64,000 bases of DNA. Origin: an uncultured Prevotellaceae bacterium. Its GTDB lineage: Bacteria; Bacteroidota; Bacteroidia; Bacteroidales; Bacteroidaceae. Shown here piece after piece: positions 26,641 to 34,297 of this stretch. The notes below the pieces were generated by a model. It searched no databases and was not told the origin of the DNA. It saw only the letters and a program-made list of their open reading frames with translations. Every line of letters begins with the position of its first letter. Position 1 is the stretch's first letter. The DNA lies in NCBI GenBank assembly GCA_902790625.1, contig CADASP010000003.1, forward strand, positions 153,261-217,260. Direction: 5' to 3'. The position numbers and the translations under genes were made by a program.

Positions 26641-27207
26641 TTATGGGATGGTTATTCGGTAGTCGCCTGTTACGGTTTTGCTGTTGCCATTTAGTTCGAA
26701 TACAGATGTGAAGCTGCCTTCAAGCTGCACTTTTCCATTCACTTCCTTGATGGACTTGATTTTATGGGTTCCACTTACCCAATCGTATTCATCATAGTCG
26801 ATGTCTAATGACGCACTAAAAGTGAAGTTCTTGTAGAAGTCATCGCTTAGTATGTCTTTGCTGCAACTGTAAGTGCCGGGTGAGCAGGCCAGCAGCTCGT
26901 CCTTTCTGGAGAAATGTACGACCCCAAACATGAATGAGAATCCTTCCTTGTCAAAATGGTCGCACATATCATAAGTATATGTCAACGGCTTGTTGTTTTC
27001 ATCCCTTCCTACAGGATCAATTTGGGCATAATGCCAGTCAAGAATCTTGTCGGAATAGGTCTTCCCATCGAGGGTGACCCGTAGATAATCGCCGGTGGCG
27101 GAGCTTCCACCATCGTCGTCGTCATCGTCATCGTCACCGCAAGCGGTGAAGCTCAGTGCTGCAACCATCATTGCAAGCATCATGATTGTTGAATACAGTT
27201 TCTTCAT
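26641..27207 (-). CDS. Lipoprotein with poly-Asp linker
   Basis: 188 residues with a lipoprotein signal (MKKLYSTIMMLAMMVAALSFTAC; lipid-modified Cys23), then eight Asp in a row and GGSSATG before a small beta-rich domain (YLRVTLDGKTYSDKILDW...GDYRITIP). The acidic run may be a flexible or calcium-binding tether. It lies 54 nt downstream of the Asp-rich barrel gene in the same direction and is probably cotranscribed with it. The domain is typical of small Bacteroidetes lipoproteins without known function. Confidence 0.75.
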   Translation of the reverse strand: MKKLYSTIMMLAMMVAALSFTACGDDDDDDDDGGSSATGDYLRVTLDGKTYSDKILDWHYAQIDPVGRDENNKPLTYTYDMCDHFDKEGFSFMFGVVHFSRKDELLACSPGTYSCSKDILSDDFYKNFTFSASLDIDYDEYDWVSGTHKIKSIKEVNGKVQLEGSFTSVFELNGNSKTVTGDYRITIP

Positions 27208-27261
27208 AGTCGTTTGTCTTTTTTATGTAGTATGCCGGGTGGGACATGCTCGATGAGGTGT

Positions 27262-27816
27262 TTAGAACTTGTATGCTACTCCAACTCCAAAGACGAGCTG
27301 GTTGAAGTTGCTGACGATTTGATATTTCAGCTCGGCCGTCAAGTTGATTTTGTCTGTAAGCTCATATTGAGCGCCACAGCCAAGATTGAACGTGTTTTTT
27401 GATTCAGTGGATGAGCCGCTGTCATCGTCGTCGTCGAAGCCTGCTCGTGTCGACCTTGAGAAATCGTAATCGTCATCGTCGTCGTAGTCGTAGTCAATTT
27501 CGATACCACTCGACACCCAGTTCGTCAGTCCCAATCCTGCAAGTGGATAGACCTTGATCTTGTCGGCCACGCCAAAGAGGTAGTGGACATTGGCATTGAC
27601 ATCCCACATGGAAAGCCCGTCCTTCTTCAGGAAATAGTCGAAAGAGGCTTCGCCGCGTATGTTGTCGGTAAAGAAATACTGCCCCTTCACGCCAATGCCA
27701 AGACTCTTTATCTCAGTTCCATACGAGAGGTTGGCACCTGCAAATTTGTCACCTGTCTGTGCGGATGCGCCGAGGCTGACGAGCGCAACGCAGATTGTTG
27801 CTAATAGTTTTTTCAT
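27262..27816 (-). CDS. Outer-membrane beta-barrel protein with Asp-rich loop
   Basis: 184 residues with a signal peptide (MKKLLATICVALVSLGASA) and an OmpA/OmpX-like eight-strand pattern ending ...LVFGVGVAYKF, with the terminal Phe used by the BAM machinery. Between strands there is an unusual acidic loop, EIDYDYDDDDDYD...GFDDDDDSGSS. The lipoprotein encoded downstream has a similar acidic run, so the pair may share a calcium-related property (inference). Its promoter is nearly identical to one before the Srf operon. Confidence 0.8.
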   Translation of the reverse strand: MKKLLATICVALVSLGASAQTGDKFAGANLSYGTEIKSLGIGVKGQYFFTDNIRGEASFDYFLKKDGLSMWDVNANVHYLFGVADKIKVYPLAGLGLTNWVSSGIEIDYDYDDDDDYDFSRSTRAGFDDDDDSGSSTESKNTFNLGCGAQYELTDKINLTAELKYQIVSNFNQLVFGVGVAYKF

Positions 27817-27855
27817 GATTTTAAAGTTTTTGATGATAATAATATGACTTTGAAT

Positions 27856-27993
27856 CTCACTTCGCTTTTTAGGGTTTGCGATTTTTATATAAGTTACTAT
27901 TCATATTCACTTTCGTCCATTCGAAAAGTTCGCTGCAAAGGTAGGGAGAGAAAACAAAAAATGGAAGGAATGTGTCGACCATTTCTTCCATTT
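27856..27993 (-). promoter_or_regulatory. Palindrome-controlled promoter of the Asp-rich barrel operon
   Basis: Minus strand: palindrome AATGGAAGAAATGG...CATTCCTTCCATTTT (27992-27958), then TACCTTTG (27943-27936), then a leader containing CGCAAACCCTAAAAAGCGAAG (27879-27858). The distance between palindrome and -7 box is the same as in the copy at 24943-25033. Confidence 0.6.
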
Positions 27994-28032
27994 CGCAAAT
28001 TTCTTAAAGATTATTCTATGCCCCTCCCTGTT

Positions 28033-29436
28033 TTATCTTTTTCCATTCTCGCGCATCCTGTTGAAAACGTATGAGGTGAGGTTATGGAAACGAGATTCTA
28101 AAAGTTGAAAGATAATGCTTTCGGGAACATCGGGATGTCGTCTATATACATCAGCACCTGCCTGCAGGACTTGAACATGAAACTCGGATGATTGTTTTGA
28201 CCATGCCTTGCCTACCGAGAGCGATGGGAATACGGAGTCGCAGAAAGAGGCGATGGTAGAGCGGTAGGCAGCATCTATCAGATTGTCCAGCTCGCTCTCC
28301 ACCGTCTGTGGCGTATCCTTGGAAGCCGAAACGGTCTGCTGGGGAACTGGGATGGGATTGACGACAGGTTTCTGGCTGTAGGGTGCCATCGTCTGTGGCG
28401 TATCTTTGGAAATCGAAACGGCTGGTGTAGGGCGTGTCTGCTGGGGAGCGGTTACGGGACTGGCGACAGAATCCTGACCGTCGGGCACCATCGTCTGTGG
28501 CGTGTCTCTTGAAACCGAAGCGGACGGTAGCAGGAGTGTCTGCTGGGGAGCGGGTACGGGGTTGGCGACTGGCTCCCGACCGTCAGTCTCTTGCAGAGCG
28601 ATGGAGGGCAGAGAGGTCAATGTGTCTTCGGCCTTTCCTGTGATTTCGGGGGCCATTTCAGTCTGATGCCCCAAGAGGAAGGCTGCCACGACGATTGCGA
28701 TTGCCAGGGCGGCGGCCAGGGCCATGAGGTATGGCTTCCGCTTGTTGCTGAGGGCTTTCACCACCTCTTCCACCGACTGATAGCGCTCTGCGGGGCTATC
28801 GGCCATGCAGCGGGCAATCACCTTGCCGTAATGGTGATGGGTGGGCAGCCGTTGCAGCATCTTCCCAATGGCGTAGATGTCTGTGCGCTCGCTGACGCTG
28901 CCCCCCGCCAGCTGCTCTGGTGCGGCAAAAGCGTTGGTGTGGCCTTGGGTGTCGGCGAAGGTGTCGGTGTAGCAGCAGCCCAGGTCGATGAGCTTCACAT
29001 CATCATTGATGCGGGTAAGGAGGATGTTGTCGGGCTTCAGGTCGAGGTGGAGCACCTGGTGGGCATGCAGATAGCCAAGGGCATCGAGCAGCTGGCGCAG
29101 CAGCTTGTCGGTGTTCTGCTTCGTGAAGTATTCGGGATGCCTGTCAAGCCGCTGCGCCAGTGTCTCGCCGTCGACATACTCCATCAAGATGCCATCGCCG
29201 GTGAGCGAGATGTAGCGCGCAATGTGGGGATGCTCCAGCCGGTAGCCCGTCTCGAACTCCTTTCGCAGAGCCTCCTGATGGCGTATGTCGCCCACGAATT
29301 CGGGCTTCAGCCGTTTCACGAAGTGCAGCTTGCCATAGAGCTTCACGCGGAAGCAGTCGCAAGTGCCCCCCTGCGACTCCAACTGTTCGACGGCCTCAAA
29401 AATCGGCTGGCTATTTGAAAACTCAGAGGACTCCAT
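28033..29436 (-). CDS. Membrane Ser/Thr protein kinase (trio A)
   Basis: 467 residues. Kinase domain at about 25-235: ATP-anchoring Lys in FVKRLKPEF, catalytic loop HLDLKPDNILL (HLD in place of HRD), metal motif IDLGCCY (DLG in place of DFG), APEQ and RTDIYAIG. A membrane span follows at about 240-262 (LMALAAALAIAIVVAAFLLG), then a periplasmic Pro/Thr-rich part with three related units (VANPVPAPQQT...SRDTPQTM; VASPVTAPQQT...SKDTPQTM; VNPIPVPQQT...SKDTPQTV) and a helical C-terminus. It is the last gene of a trio with the small regulator-like protein and the stand-alone GMP synthase. The gap to its neighbour is filled with repeats. Confidence 0.85.
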   Translation of the reverse strand: MESSEFSNSQPIFEAVEQLESQGGTCDCFRVKLYGKLHFVKRLKPEFVGDIRHQEALRKEFETGYRLEHPHIARYISLTGDGILMEYVDGETLAQRLDRHPEYFTKQNTDKLLRQLLDALGYLHAHQVLHLDLKPDNILLTRINDDVKLIDLGCCYTDTFADTQGHTNAFAAPEQLAGGSVSERTDIYAIGKMLQRLPTHHHYGKVIARCMADSPAERYQSVEEVVKALSNKRKPYLMALAAALAIAIVVAAFLLGHQTEMAPEITGKAEDTLTSLPSIALQETDGREPVANPVPAPQQTLLLPSASVSRDTPQTMVPDGQDSVASPVTAPQQTRPTPAVSISKDTPQTMAPYSQKPVVNPIPVPQQTVSASKDTPQTVESELDNLIDAAYRSTIASFCDSVFPSLSVGKAWSKQSSEFHVQVLQAGADVYRRHPDVPESIIFQLLESRFHNLTSYVFNRMRENGKR

Positions 29437-29449
29437 GGGGAAAACGATA

Positions 29450-29636
29450 AAGAGTTAGGAGTTTGGAGTTAGGAGTTAGGAGTTAGGAGTTGTTTCGAGT
29501 TAGGAGTTGTTTCGAGTTAGGAGTTAGGAGTTAGGAGTTCTTGCCTTGCAAGCGACCAAAGGTCGAGCGAGGAGTTGTTTCGAGTGAGGGTAACTCCTAA
29601 CTCCTAACTCCTAACTCGTAACTCCTATGCGTTTGA
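29450..29636. repeat. AGTTAGGAGT array with inverted arms
   Basis: Many copies of GAGTTAGGAGTT, some separated by GTTTCGAG, followed by the complement AACTCCTAACTCCTAACTC near 29585-29630. The last part runs into the 3' end of the regulator gene. It belongs to the family at 4562 and 6070. Confidence 0.75.
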
Positions 29637-30174
29637 CCGAGGAGAGGCCCGACACGCGGCCTGCCGTGAACTGGCCCAGCGGCGTGCCGCCGCGCCACAC
29701 CTGCAGAGCCAGCAGCGGGTGATGGAGCACGAAGCCGAGAACCTCCACCTCGTCGCCAGCCAGCAGCTTGCTGTGCTCGCTCTGCACCACCCGATAGCGG
29801 TGGTCGCCCAAATAGGAAAGCACCACGCGGCGGTCGGGCAGATAGGTGATTTCCACCTCGTCGCCCACCTGCAAGTCGGCCGAGCGTATCTCGCCGTCGG
29901 GTGCTTCGAAGTCGGAGTTGCCCTCGTCGTCAACGGCCGCCAGCTCGTCCCAATGGGCATAGCCCAGATAGCGGGCTATGGCGTCGAGGGTGCTGGCATG
30001 CGGCTCCCGCTCGTCCACCGCAAACCCCACCAGCCGCTTCAGCGTGGTGGCACCCAGGCGCACGCCCGTCTTGCTTGCGATGTCGAGCGACAGCAGCTCA
30101 CAATCAGAAGGCTGGCGCAAGCCGTTTCCCGACTTGCGCTTCAGCATTTCAACGATGTGGAATGGCAGCTTCAT
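29611..30174 (-). CDS. Small two-domain regulator-like protein (trio A)
   Basis: 187 residues from ATG 30174 (MKLPFHIVEMLKRKSG). The N-terminal helical part, CELLSLDIASKTGVRLGATTLKRLVGF...STLDAIARYLGYAHW, is a domain often seen in Bacteroidetes and looks like a helical DNA- or protein-binding module; the C-terminal part is beta-rich (VGDEVEITYLPDRRVVLSYLGDHRYRVVQSEHSKLLAGDEVEV). It starts 1 nt after the stop of the GMP synthase gene (TGA-G-ATG), so translation is probably coupled. A paralogue is at 36467. The biochemical function is unknown. Confidence 0.75.
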   Translation of the reverse strand: MKLPFHIVEMLKRKSGNGLRQPSDCELLSLDIASKTGVRLGATTLKRLVGFAVDEREPHASTLDAIARYLGYAHWDELAAVDDEGNSDFEAPDGEIRSADLQVGDEVEITYLPDRRVVLSYLGDHRYRVVQSEHSKLLAGDEVEVLGFVLHHPLLALQVWRGGTPLGQFTAGRVSGLSSVKRIGVTS

Positions 30175-30175
30175 C

Positions 30176-31159
30176 TCACTCCCACTCAATGGTGCCGGTG
30201 GGTTTCGGGGTGAGGTCGTAGAGCACACGGTTCACGCCGGGCACCTCGGTGATGATGCGCTGGGTGATGTGGTGCAGCAGCGCGTAGGGAATCTCCTCGA
30301 TGGTGGCTGTCATGGCATCGCGTGTGTTCACGGCACGGATGATGACGGGCCAGTCCCAGCTGCGCTTGTTGTCCTTCACGCCCGTCGACTTGTAGTCGGG
30401 CACGATGGTGAAGTACTGCCACACCTTGCCCTCCAAGCCGTTCTTGGCAAACTCCTCGCGCAGGATGGCATCGCTCTCGCGAAGGGCCTCCAGACGGTCG
30501 CGGGTGATAGCCCCCGTGCAGCGAACACCCAGGCCGGGGCCGGGGAAAGGCTGACGGAACACCATGTTGTCAGGCAGTCCGAGCTCCTTGCCTACCACGC
30601 GCACCTCGTCCTTGAACAGCAGCTTGATGGGCTCCACCAGCTCGAACTGCAAGTCGTCGGGCAGACCGCCTACGTTGTGGTGTGACTTCACGGGACCCGA
30701 CTCCACGATGTCGGGATAGATGGTGCCCTGAGCCAGGAAGCTGATGCCCTCCTGCTTGCGGGCCTCTTCCTCGAATACGCGGATAAATTCAGCGCCGATA
30801 ATCTTGCGCTTCTGCTCAGGGTCGGCCACGCCAGCCAGCTTGTCGAGGAAACGGTCGGTGGCATCGACATACACCAGATTGGCATCCAGCTCATCGCGGA
30901 ACACGCGCACCACCTGCTCGGGCTCTCCCTTGCGCAGCAGACCGTGGTTTACATGCACCGACACCAGCTGCTTGCCCACCGCCTTGATGAGCAGGGCTGC
31001 CACCACCGATGAGTCGACACCGCCAGAGAGGGCCAGCAGCACCTTCTTGTCGCCAATCTGAGCACGAAGCTCGCTAATCTGTTCTTCAATGAATTTCTGC
31101 GCCAGCGCGGGAGTGGTGATGCGCTCCATCGAGGCCGGGCGAACGTTGCCTGTTGTCAT
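30176..31159 (-). CDS. guaA: Stand-alone GMP synthase ATP-pyrophosphatase subunit
   Basis: 327 residues: only the ATP-PPase and dimerisation domains of GuaA are present ([14 protein letters not shown]-loop; [23 protein letters not shown]-terminus TGTIEWE). The glutamine amidotransferase domain is missing, so it would need ammonia or a separate glutaminase to turn XMP into GMP. A full two-domain GuaA is encoded at 37030. The start could also be Met11 (MERITTPALAQKF). A -7 box TACTTTTG is at 31348-31341, giving a leader of about 180 nt. Confidence 0.9.
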   Translation of the reverse strand: MTTGNVRPASMERITTPALAQKFIEEQISELRAQIGDKKVLLALSGGVDSSVVAALLIKAVGKQLVSVHVNHGLLRKGEPEQVVRVFRDELDANLVYVDATDRFLDKLAGVADPEQKRKIIGAEFIRVFEEEARKQEGISFLAQGTIYPDIVESGPVKSHHNVGGLPDDLQFELVEPIKLLFKDEVRVVGKELGLPDNMVFRQPFPGPGLGVRCTGAITRDRLEALRESDAILREEFAKNGLEGKVWQYFTIVPDYKSTGVKDNKRSWDWPVIIRAVNTRDAMTATIEEIPYALLHHITQRIITEVPGVNRVLYDLTPKPTGTIEWE

Positions 31160-31340
31160 AATGCTTTGTGTTTTGTTGTTGTTGTGTGTGAATATGATTG
31201 GTTCCGTTTGGTTGCCCCCTGCTCGTTCGCTGCGCGATGCAACGCGCAGCGCGGCATTTCCAGCGTCTCAGTCGCTCCCGGCGGGCGGCGGGGGAAGCGC
31301 TTTCGCGCGCACTGCTCATGCCCATCGCAATTGCATCGTG

Positions 31341-31348
31341 CAAAAGTA
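31341..31348 (-). promoter_or_regulatory. -7 box of the stand-alone guaA
   Basis: TACTTTTG on the minus strand fits TAnnTTTG. The leader between it and ATG 31159 is GC-rich with possible hairpins (GCGCTGCGCGTTGCATCGCGCAGCG-like region near 31225-31260). Confidence 0.45.
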
Positions 31349-31592
31349 GGCATTTTCTTTTGAAAAAGAAAAGAATTCGTCAGCAAAACAACATCATTTA
31401 ACAAACTCCCGCCTGTCTTATACCCCTTAGCCTTCATCATTCACCACCGCTGCCACAGATCGCGCCTCGCGTCTTTCTGCAAAAAGCGAATAAATACGAT
31501 TTGATTGATAATAAAATCTTCTAAGACAAAATACGACCAAATTACGAATTCCAAATTACGAATTCCTGCTTAAAACATGTTCGGGCTGTATG

Positions 31593-31682
31593 GTTGAAAA
31601 GACGCTTATTCCCGAGCAAAGCTCGCCTACCCGTAGCCTTTCAGCGTCTGGAATCTTCAAAAGCGCTACCGTCTTTTCAACC
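31593..31682. repeat. Inverted repeat with 13-bp perfect arms
   Basis: GGTTGAAAAGACG (31593-31605) and CGTCTTTTCAACC (31670-31682). Related sequence CCGTCTTTTCAACCGTA is at 3125-3141. It is part of the gene-free gap 31160-32303. Confidence 0.65.
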
Positions 31683-31703
31683 GTAGCAAGTCGTGTGAAT
31701 TTC

Positions 31704-31848
31704 GGTTGGCAGCGGCCGCTGCCATCATTGGCGGCGTTCGCTGCCATCATTGGCAGCGGCCGCTGCCAATCATGTCCCCGCCCGCTGCCAACCTGCTCCC
31801 TGTTTGTCGTGCGCCGCCTCTCCTGAATGCCCCCATTTCGCTCGTCAT
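31704..31848. repeat. Dispersed element with GGCAGCGGCCGCTGCC palindromes
   Basis: Contains the 22-bp perfect palindrome ATTGGCAGCGGCCGCTGCCAAT (31749-31770), a further shorter copy (31705-31724) and a flank with CTGTTTGTCGTGCGCC and CATTTCGCTCGTCATC. The same set of blocks is present in reverse orientation at 47755-47969; the palindrome alone recurs at 62692-62713. Confidence 0.75.
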
Positions 31849-31904
31849 CCCAAAAAAGTTTGAAAAAGCCGTAGCAAAAGTTCATTCCATGACGTGGAAT
31901 AATG

Positions 31905-32010
31905 AACGCCAAAGCCCCGGAGGGGCGACGGAATAGGAACAAGGGTATCGCCTCTGTAAAACCACATAAGAGTAGTAGGATAATCTGTCGCCCCTCCGGG
32001 GCTTTTGCTG
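31905..32010. repeat. Inverted repeat with arms AAAGCCCCGGAGGGGCGAC / GTCGCCCCTCCGGGGCTTT
   Basis: The two perfect arms enclose about 66 nt. It is a REP-like element similar in type to those at 3165-3380. A few bases to the left, GTTTGAAAAAGCCGTAGCAAAAGT resembles a stretch at 45857-45880. Confidence 0.7.
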
Positions 32011-32084
32011 CATCCTAAAATGGAAAAATCGACATTCAGCGTCCTTGTCACTTGATTGCGGATAATCATTTTATTTAAGGTAAT

Positions 32085-32304
32085 TATATACTTTTAGACC
32101 CTAAGTGATATTTATATACAGCGTGACCCCTCGATGGGTCTTAATACCGCAATATTCAGCGTTAGAAACGCAATATAGTACCCATAGGCATGTGGGGAGA
32201 GAGCCTGTTGGAGGGAATATAAGACCAACCAAGCATCGTTTGGTGCTGAAATTGGCAACTCGTTGAATCAGGAAATGTATGGGGTCAAACCCTACATAGT
32301 TGCC
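32085..32304 (+). mobile_element. Possible right-end remnant of an IS200/IS605-family (TnpB-type) element
   Basis: No transposase gene is present. The stretch ends with GGCAACTCGTTGAATCAGGAA followed by a hairpin (ATGTATGGGGT/ACCCTACAT) and AGTTGCC, which closes an outer stem with GGCAACT. CTCGTTGAATCAGGAA plus a terminal hairpin resembles the 3' ends of IS605-type elements, from which TnpB guide RNAs arise. This rests on memory of such ends and is not tested. The final bases touch the stop codon of the gene at 32304, for which the hairpin may act as terminator. Confidence 0.4.
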
Positions 32305-33830
32305 TATCTTAAAGTAAAAATATCTCCCGTATCATCAGTTACCTGACCATTTACAGGGTCAATTAAATAGCTGAATCTTTGTCCCGTAGGTGTATATGCC
32401 CTAATCAACGCTTTCCAGGATTCAAATTTTTCTACGGTTGGTGCCCCGGTAACGCACATGTCATTAAACCAAACTCCGTTTTCCCTAATCCTCAAACAGC
32501 GATTGCCATTGTAAAAACTCTTGTCTGCCAAATACCCTATCACATCGTAAGCAGTGGAAAAACGATAAGAATTATTTGAAGAAGAACTTCGTGCAGAAGT
32601 GACATCCTGATAATCATCTGAAAGTGATTCCATATCATCCGAAGGCTGGTAGTCTTTGTTTTCTTTAATAAACTCCTTCATTTGTTTCTTATAGCCATGT
32701 ATATCATCCAATACCCATTTCCCGTTTTCAAGAACCACTTTGATTTCTTCTTTTCTGGTTTCTGTTTGTCCACCAAAGCTAAACTTAAATGTCACTTTTG
32801 CCATTGCCTTATCGTCTTCAATGTTATAGACATCGTTCACGGTAATGTTCATTGTCACATCGTCTTGCGCCATGTCCCAAAAACCAAATTCCCAGAAACC
32901 TATATACCCATCCTGAGCCATAAGTCTGTCAATCTCAGCCACTCTGTTGTAAGTCTTCCTGAAATCAGATGAGAATAAACTTTCATCATATTCATGGACA
33001 TTCCCTTCAACAACGTCGTCAAAAACCTCTTCCAATCTTGTGGTGATATGTTCTTTTGGTGGCAAAAACATAAATGGGAATTGTTTCCCATTGATTAGAT
33101 TGTAGAATGTTCCCCTAAACTCCTTTCCGTCGAAAGTGCCTTCAAATCGTCCTGAGTTTTTGCCATTAGGCGCATACTCATTCATGGCGAGTGACCCGTT
33201 TCTTTTCAGTTTCCCGTTAAGCGACAGATTACCACCTGAATCATAATGATACAGCCCAGTCACGTCCTTTCCGTCGATGGTGATAGACATCATTGCTCCG
33301 TATGGGCCTATCTCTCCCCTCAACTGGTAGGTGCCATCAAGGTCACTCTCCATGACATCATCAATACTGCTGTCAGACACATTCCTGTCAGACCCATTAC
33401 CGCCAAACGTTCCCGACTGCCACATCCAAAGCCCAAGACCTATCAACGCAGCCACCAGCACACCAATGGTTGCATAAAGTACTTTCTTTGAGTTGCCTTT
33501 ATTGCCCTCTTCATGATGAACAGGCTGAACTTGTGGCTTTTCCTGTGGGATAGGCTGAACATGAGATTCTTCCTGTGGGGCTGGTTGAACTTGAGGCTCT
33601 TCTTGAGGAATAGAATGAACTTGAGGCTCTTCCTGTGGTACTGGCTGAACTTGAGGTTCTTCCTGTGGAACGGGTTGAACTTGTGGCGCTTCCTGTGGGA
33701 CAGGCCGAACTTGTGCTTCTTCCTGTGGGACAGGTTCTTCTCCTTTTGTTGTCGTACATCCACACTTTGGGCATTTCACGGCCTTGTCTGAAATCATGTG
33801 GCCGCAACTTTTGCATTTAATCAGTGCCAT
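32304..33830 (-). CDS. Zinc-ribbon, 10-residue-repeat, single-pass membrane protein
   Basis: 508 residues: zinc ribbon (C6, C9, C20, C23), about eight copies of a 10-residue repeat of the form PVPQEEPQVQ (about 32-112), a membrane span (VLYATIGVLVAALIGLGLWMW, about 117-138), a lipocalin-like beta domain (YQLRGEIGPYGAMMSITIDG...GRFEGTFDGKEFRGTF), a possible NTF2-like part and a C-terminal domain of unknown type. The layout copies that of the zinc-ribbon proteins of the Srf operon. It is 5 nt downstream of the DUF805 gene. The DNA is AT-rich like the island. Confidence 0.75.
   Translation of the reverse strand: MALIKCKSCGHMISDKAVKCPKCGCTTTKGEEPVPQEEAQVRPVPQEAPQVQPVPQEEPQVQPVPQEEPQVHSIPQEEPQVQPAPQEESHVQPIPQEKPQVQPVHHEEGNKGNSKKVLYATIGVLVAALIGLGLWMWQSGTFGGNGSDRNVSDSSIDDVMESDLDGTYQLRGEIGPYGAMMSITIDGKDVTGLYHYDSGGNLSLNGKLKRNGSLAMNEYAPNGKNSGRFEGTFDGKEFRGTFYNLINGKQFPFMFLPPKEHITTRLEEVFDDVVEGNVHEYDESLFSSDFRKTYNRVAEIDRLMAQDGYIGFWEFGFWDMAQDDVTMNITVNDVYNIEDDKAMAKVTFKFSFGGQTETRKEEIKVVLENGKWVLDDIHGYKKQMKEFIKENKDYQPSDDMESLSDDYQDVTSARSSSSNNSYRFSTAYDVIGYLADKSFYNGNRCLRIRENGVWFNDMCVTGAPTVEKFESWKALIRAYTPTGQRFSYLIDPVNGQVTDDTGDIFTLR
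33500..33735. repeat. 30-bp coding tandem repeat
   Basis: About eight degenerate 30-bp units encode the PQEEPQVQPV repeats of the protein at 32304. Such arrays change copy number easily by slippage. Confidence 0.8.
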
Positions 33831-33835
33831 TTTAG

Positions 33836-34297
33836 TTAAATATTTATATTATAAGGCGCACCATAGTCATTCACACCTTCATCTGATTTCTTAAACTGGA
33901 AGAAGATGGATACCCAAGGAACAAATATCCACCAACCGCTTCTGTTGATGTCATGAAGTCTACGAACGGTGACAGCCAGCGCTGGAATGAATACCACAAC
34001 GACTCCAAGCCCCCATGAAGTAGCAATAAACCATAATGAGATTAATATAAAAGACCAATACTCAAGTCTTGACGCCCTGCCACTGAAATCAAAATACCTT
34101 TGTGTGAGCGTTTCCCAAAACAATGCACCACATTCATAGATCTTATTTGCCCAATCCGTTTTACTGGAGGAATTAGATGTGCCAGTGATAACCATAGTGA
34201 TTCTCTCGCATTCACTTGCAGGACAGCCGCAATTAGGACATTCATTCAAATTGCCATCAAAGACTTGCCCACAATCTTTACATTTCAATTTTTCCAT
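33836..34297 (-). CDS. Zinc-ribbon DUF805 membrane protein
   Basis: 153 residues: an N-terminal zinc ribbon (C6, C9, C20, C23), a linker and a DUF805 domain with about three spans; typical DUF805 pieces are YFDFSGRASRLEYW, ALAVTVRRLHDINRSGWW and the C-terminal KKSDEGVNDYGAPY. DUF805 proteins are small inner-membrane proteins of unknown role. The added zinc ribbon links it to the neighbour at 32304 and to the Srf operon proteins. Confidence 0.88.
   Translation of the reverse strand: MEKLKCKDCGQVFDGNLNECPNCGCPASECERITMVITGTSNSSSKTDWANKIYECGALFWETLTQRYFDFSGRASRLEYWSFILISLWFIATSWGLGVVVVFIPALAVTVRRLHDINRSGWWIFVPWVSIFFQFKKSDEGVNDYGAPYNINI

Noticed and set aside
31160..31340. Purine riboswitch in the long leader of the stand-alone guaA
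   Set aside because: I could not identify the conserved junction sequences of known purine riboswitches; the GC-rich hairpins alone are not enough.
33500..33735. CRISPR-like array of 30-bp repeats
   Set aside because: The units are contiguous and encode a 10-residue Pro/Gln/Glu repeat in a continuous reading frame.
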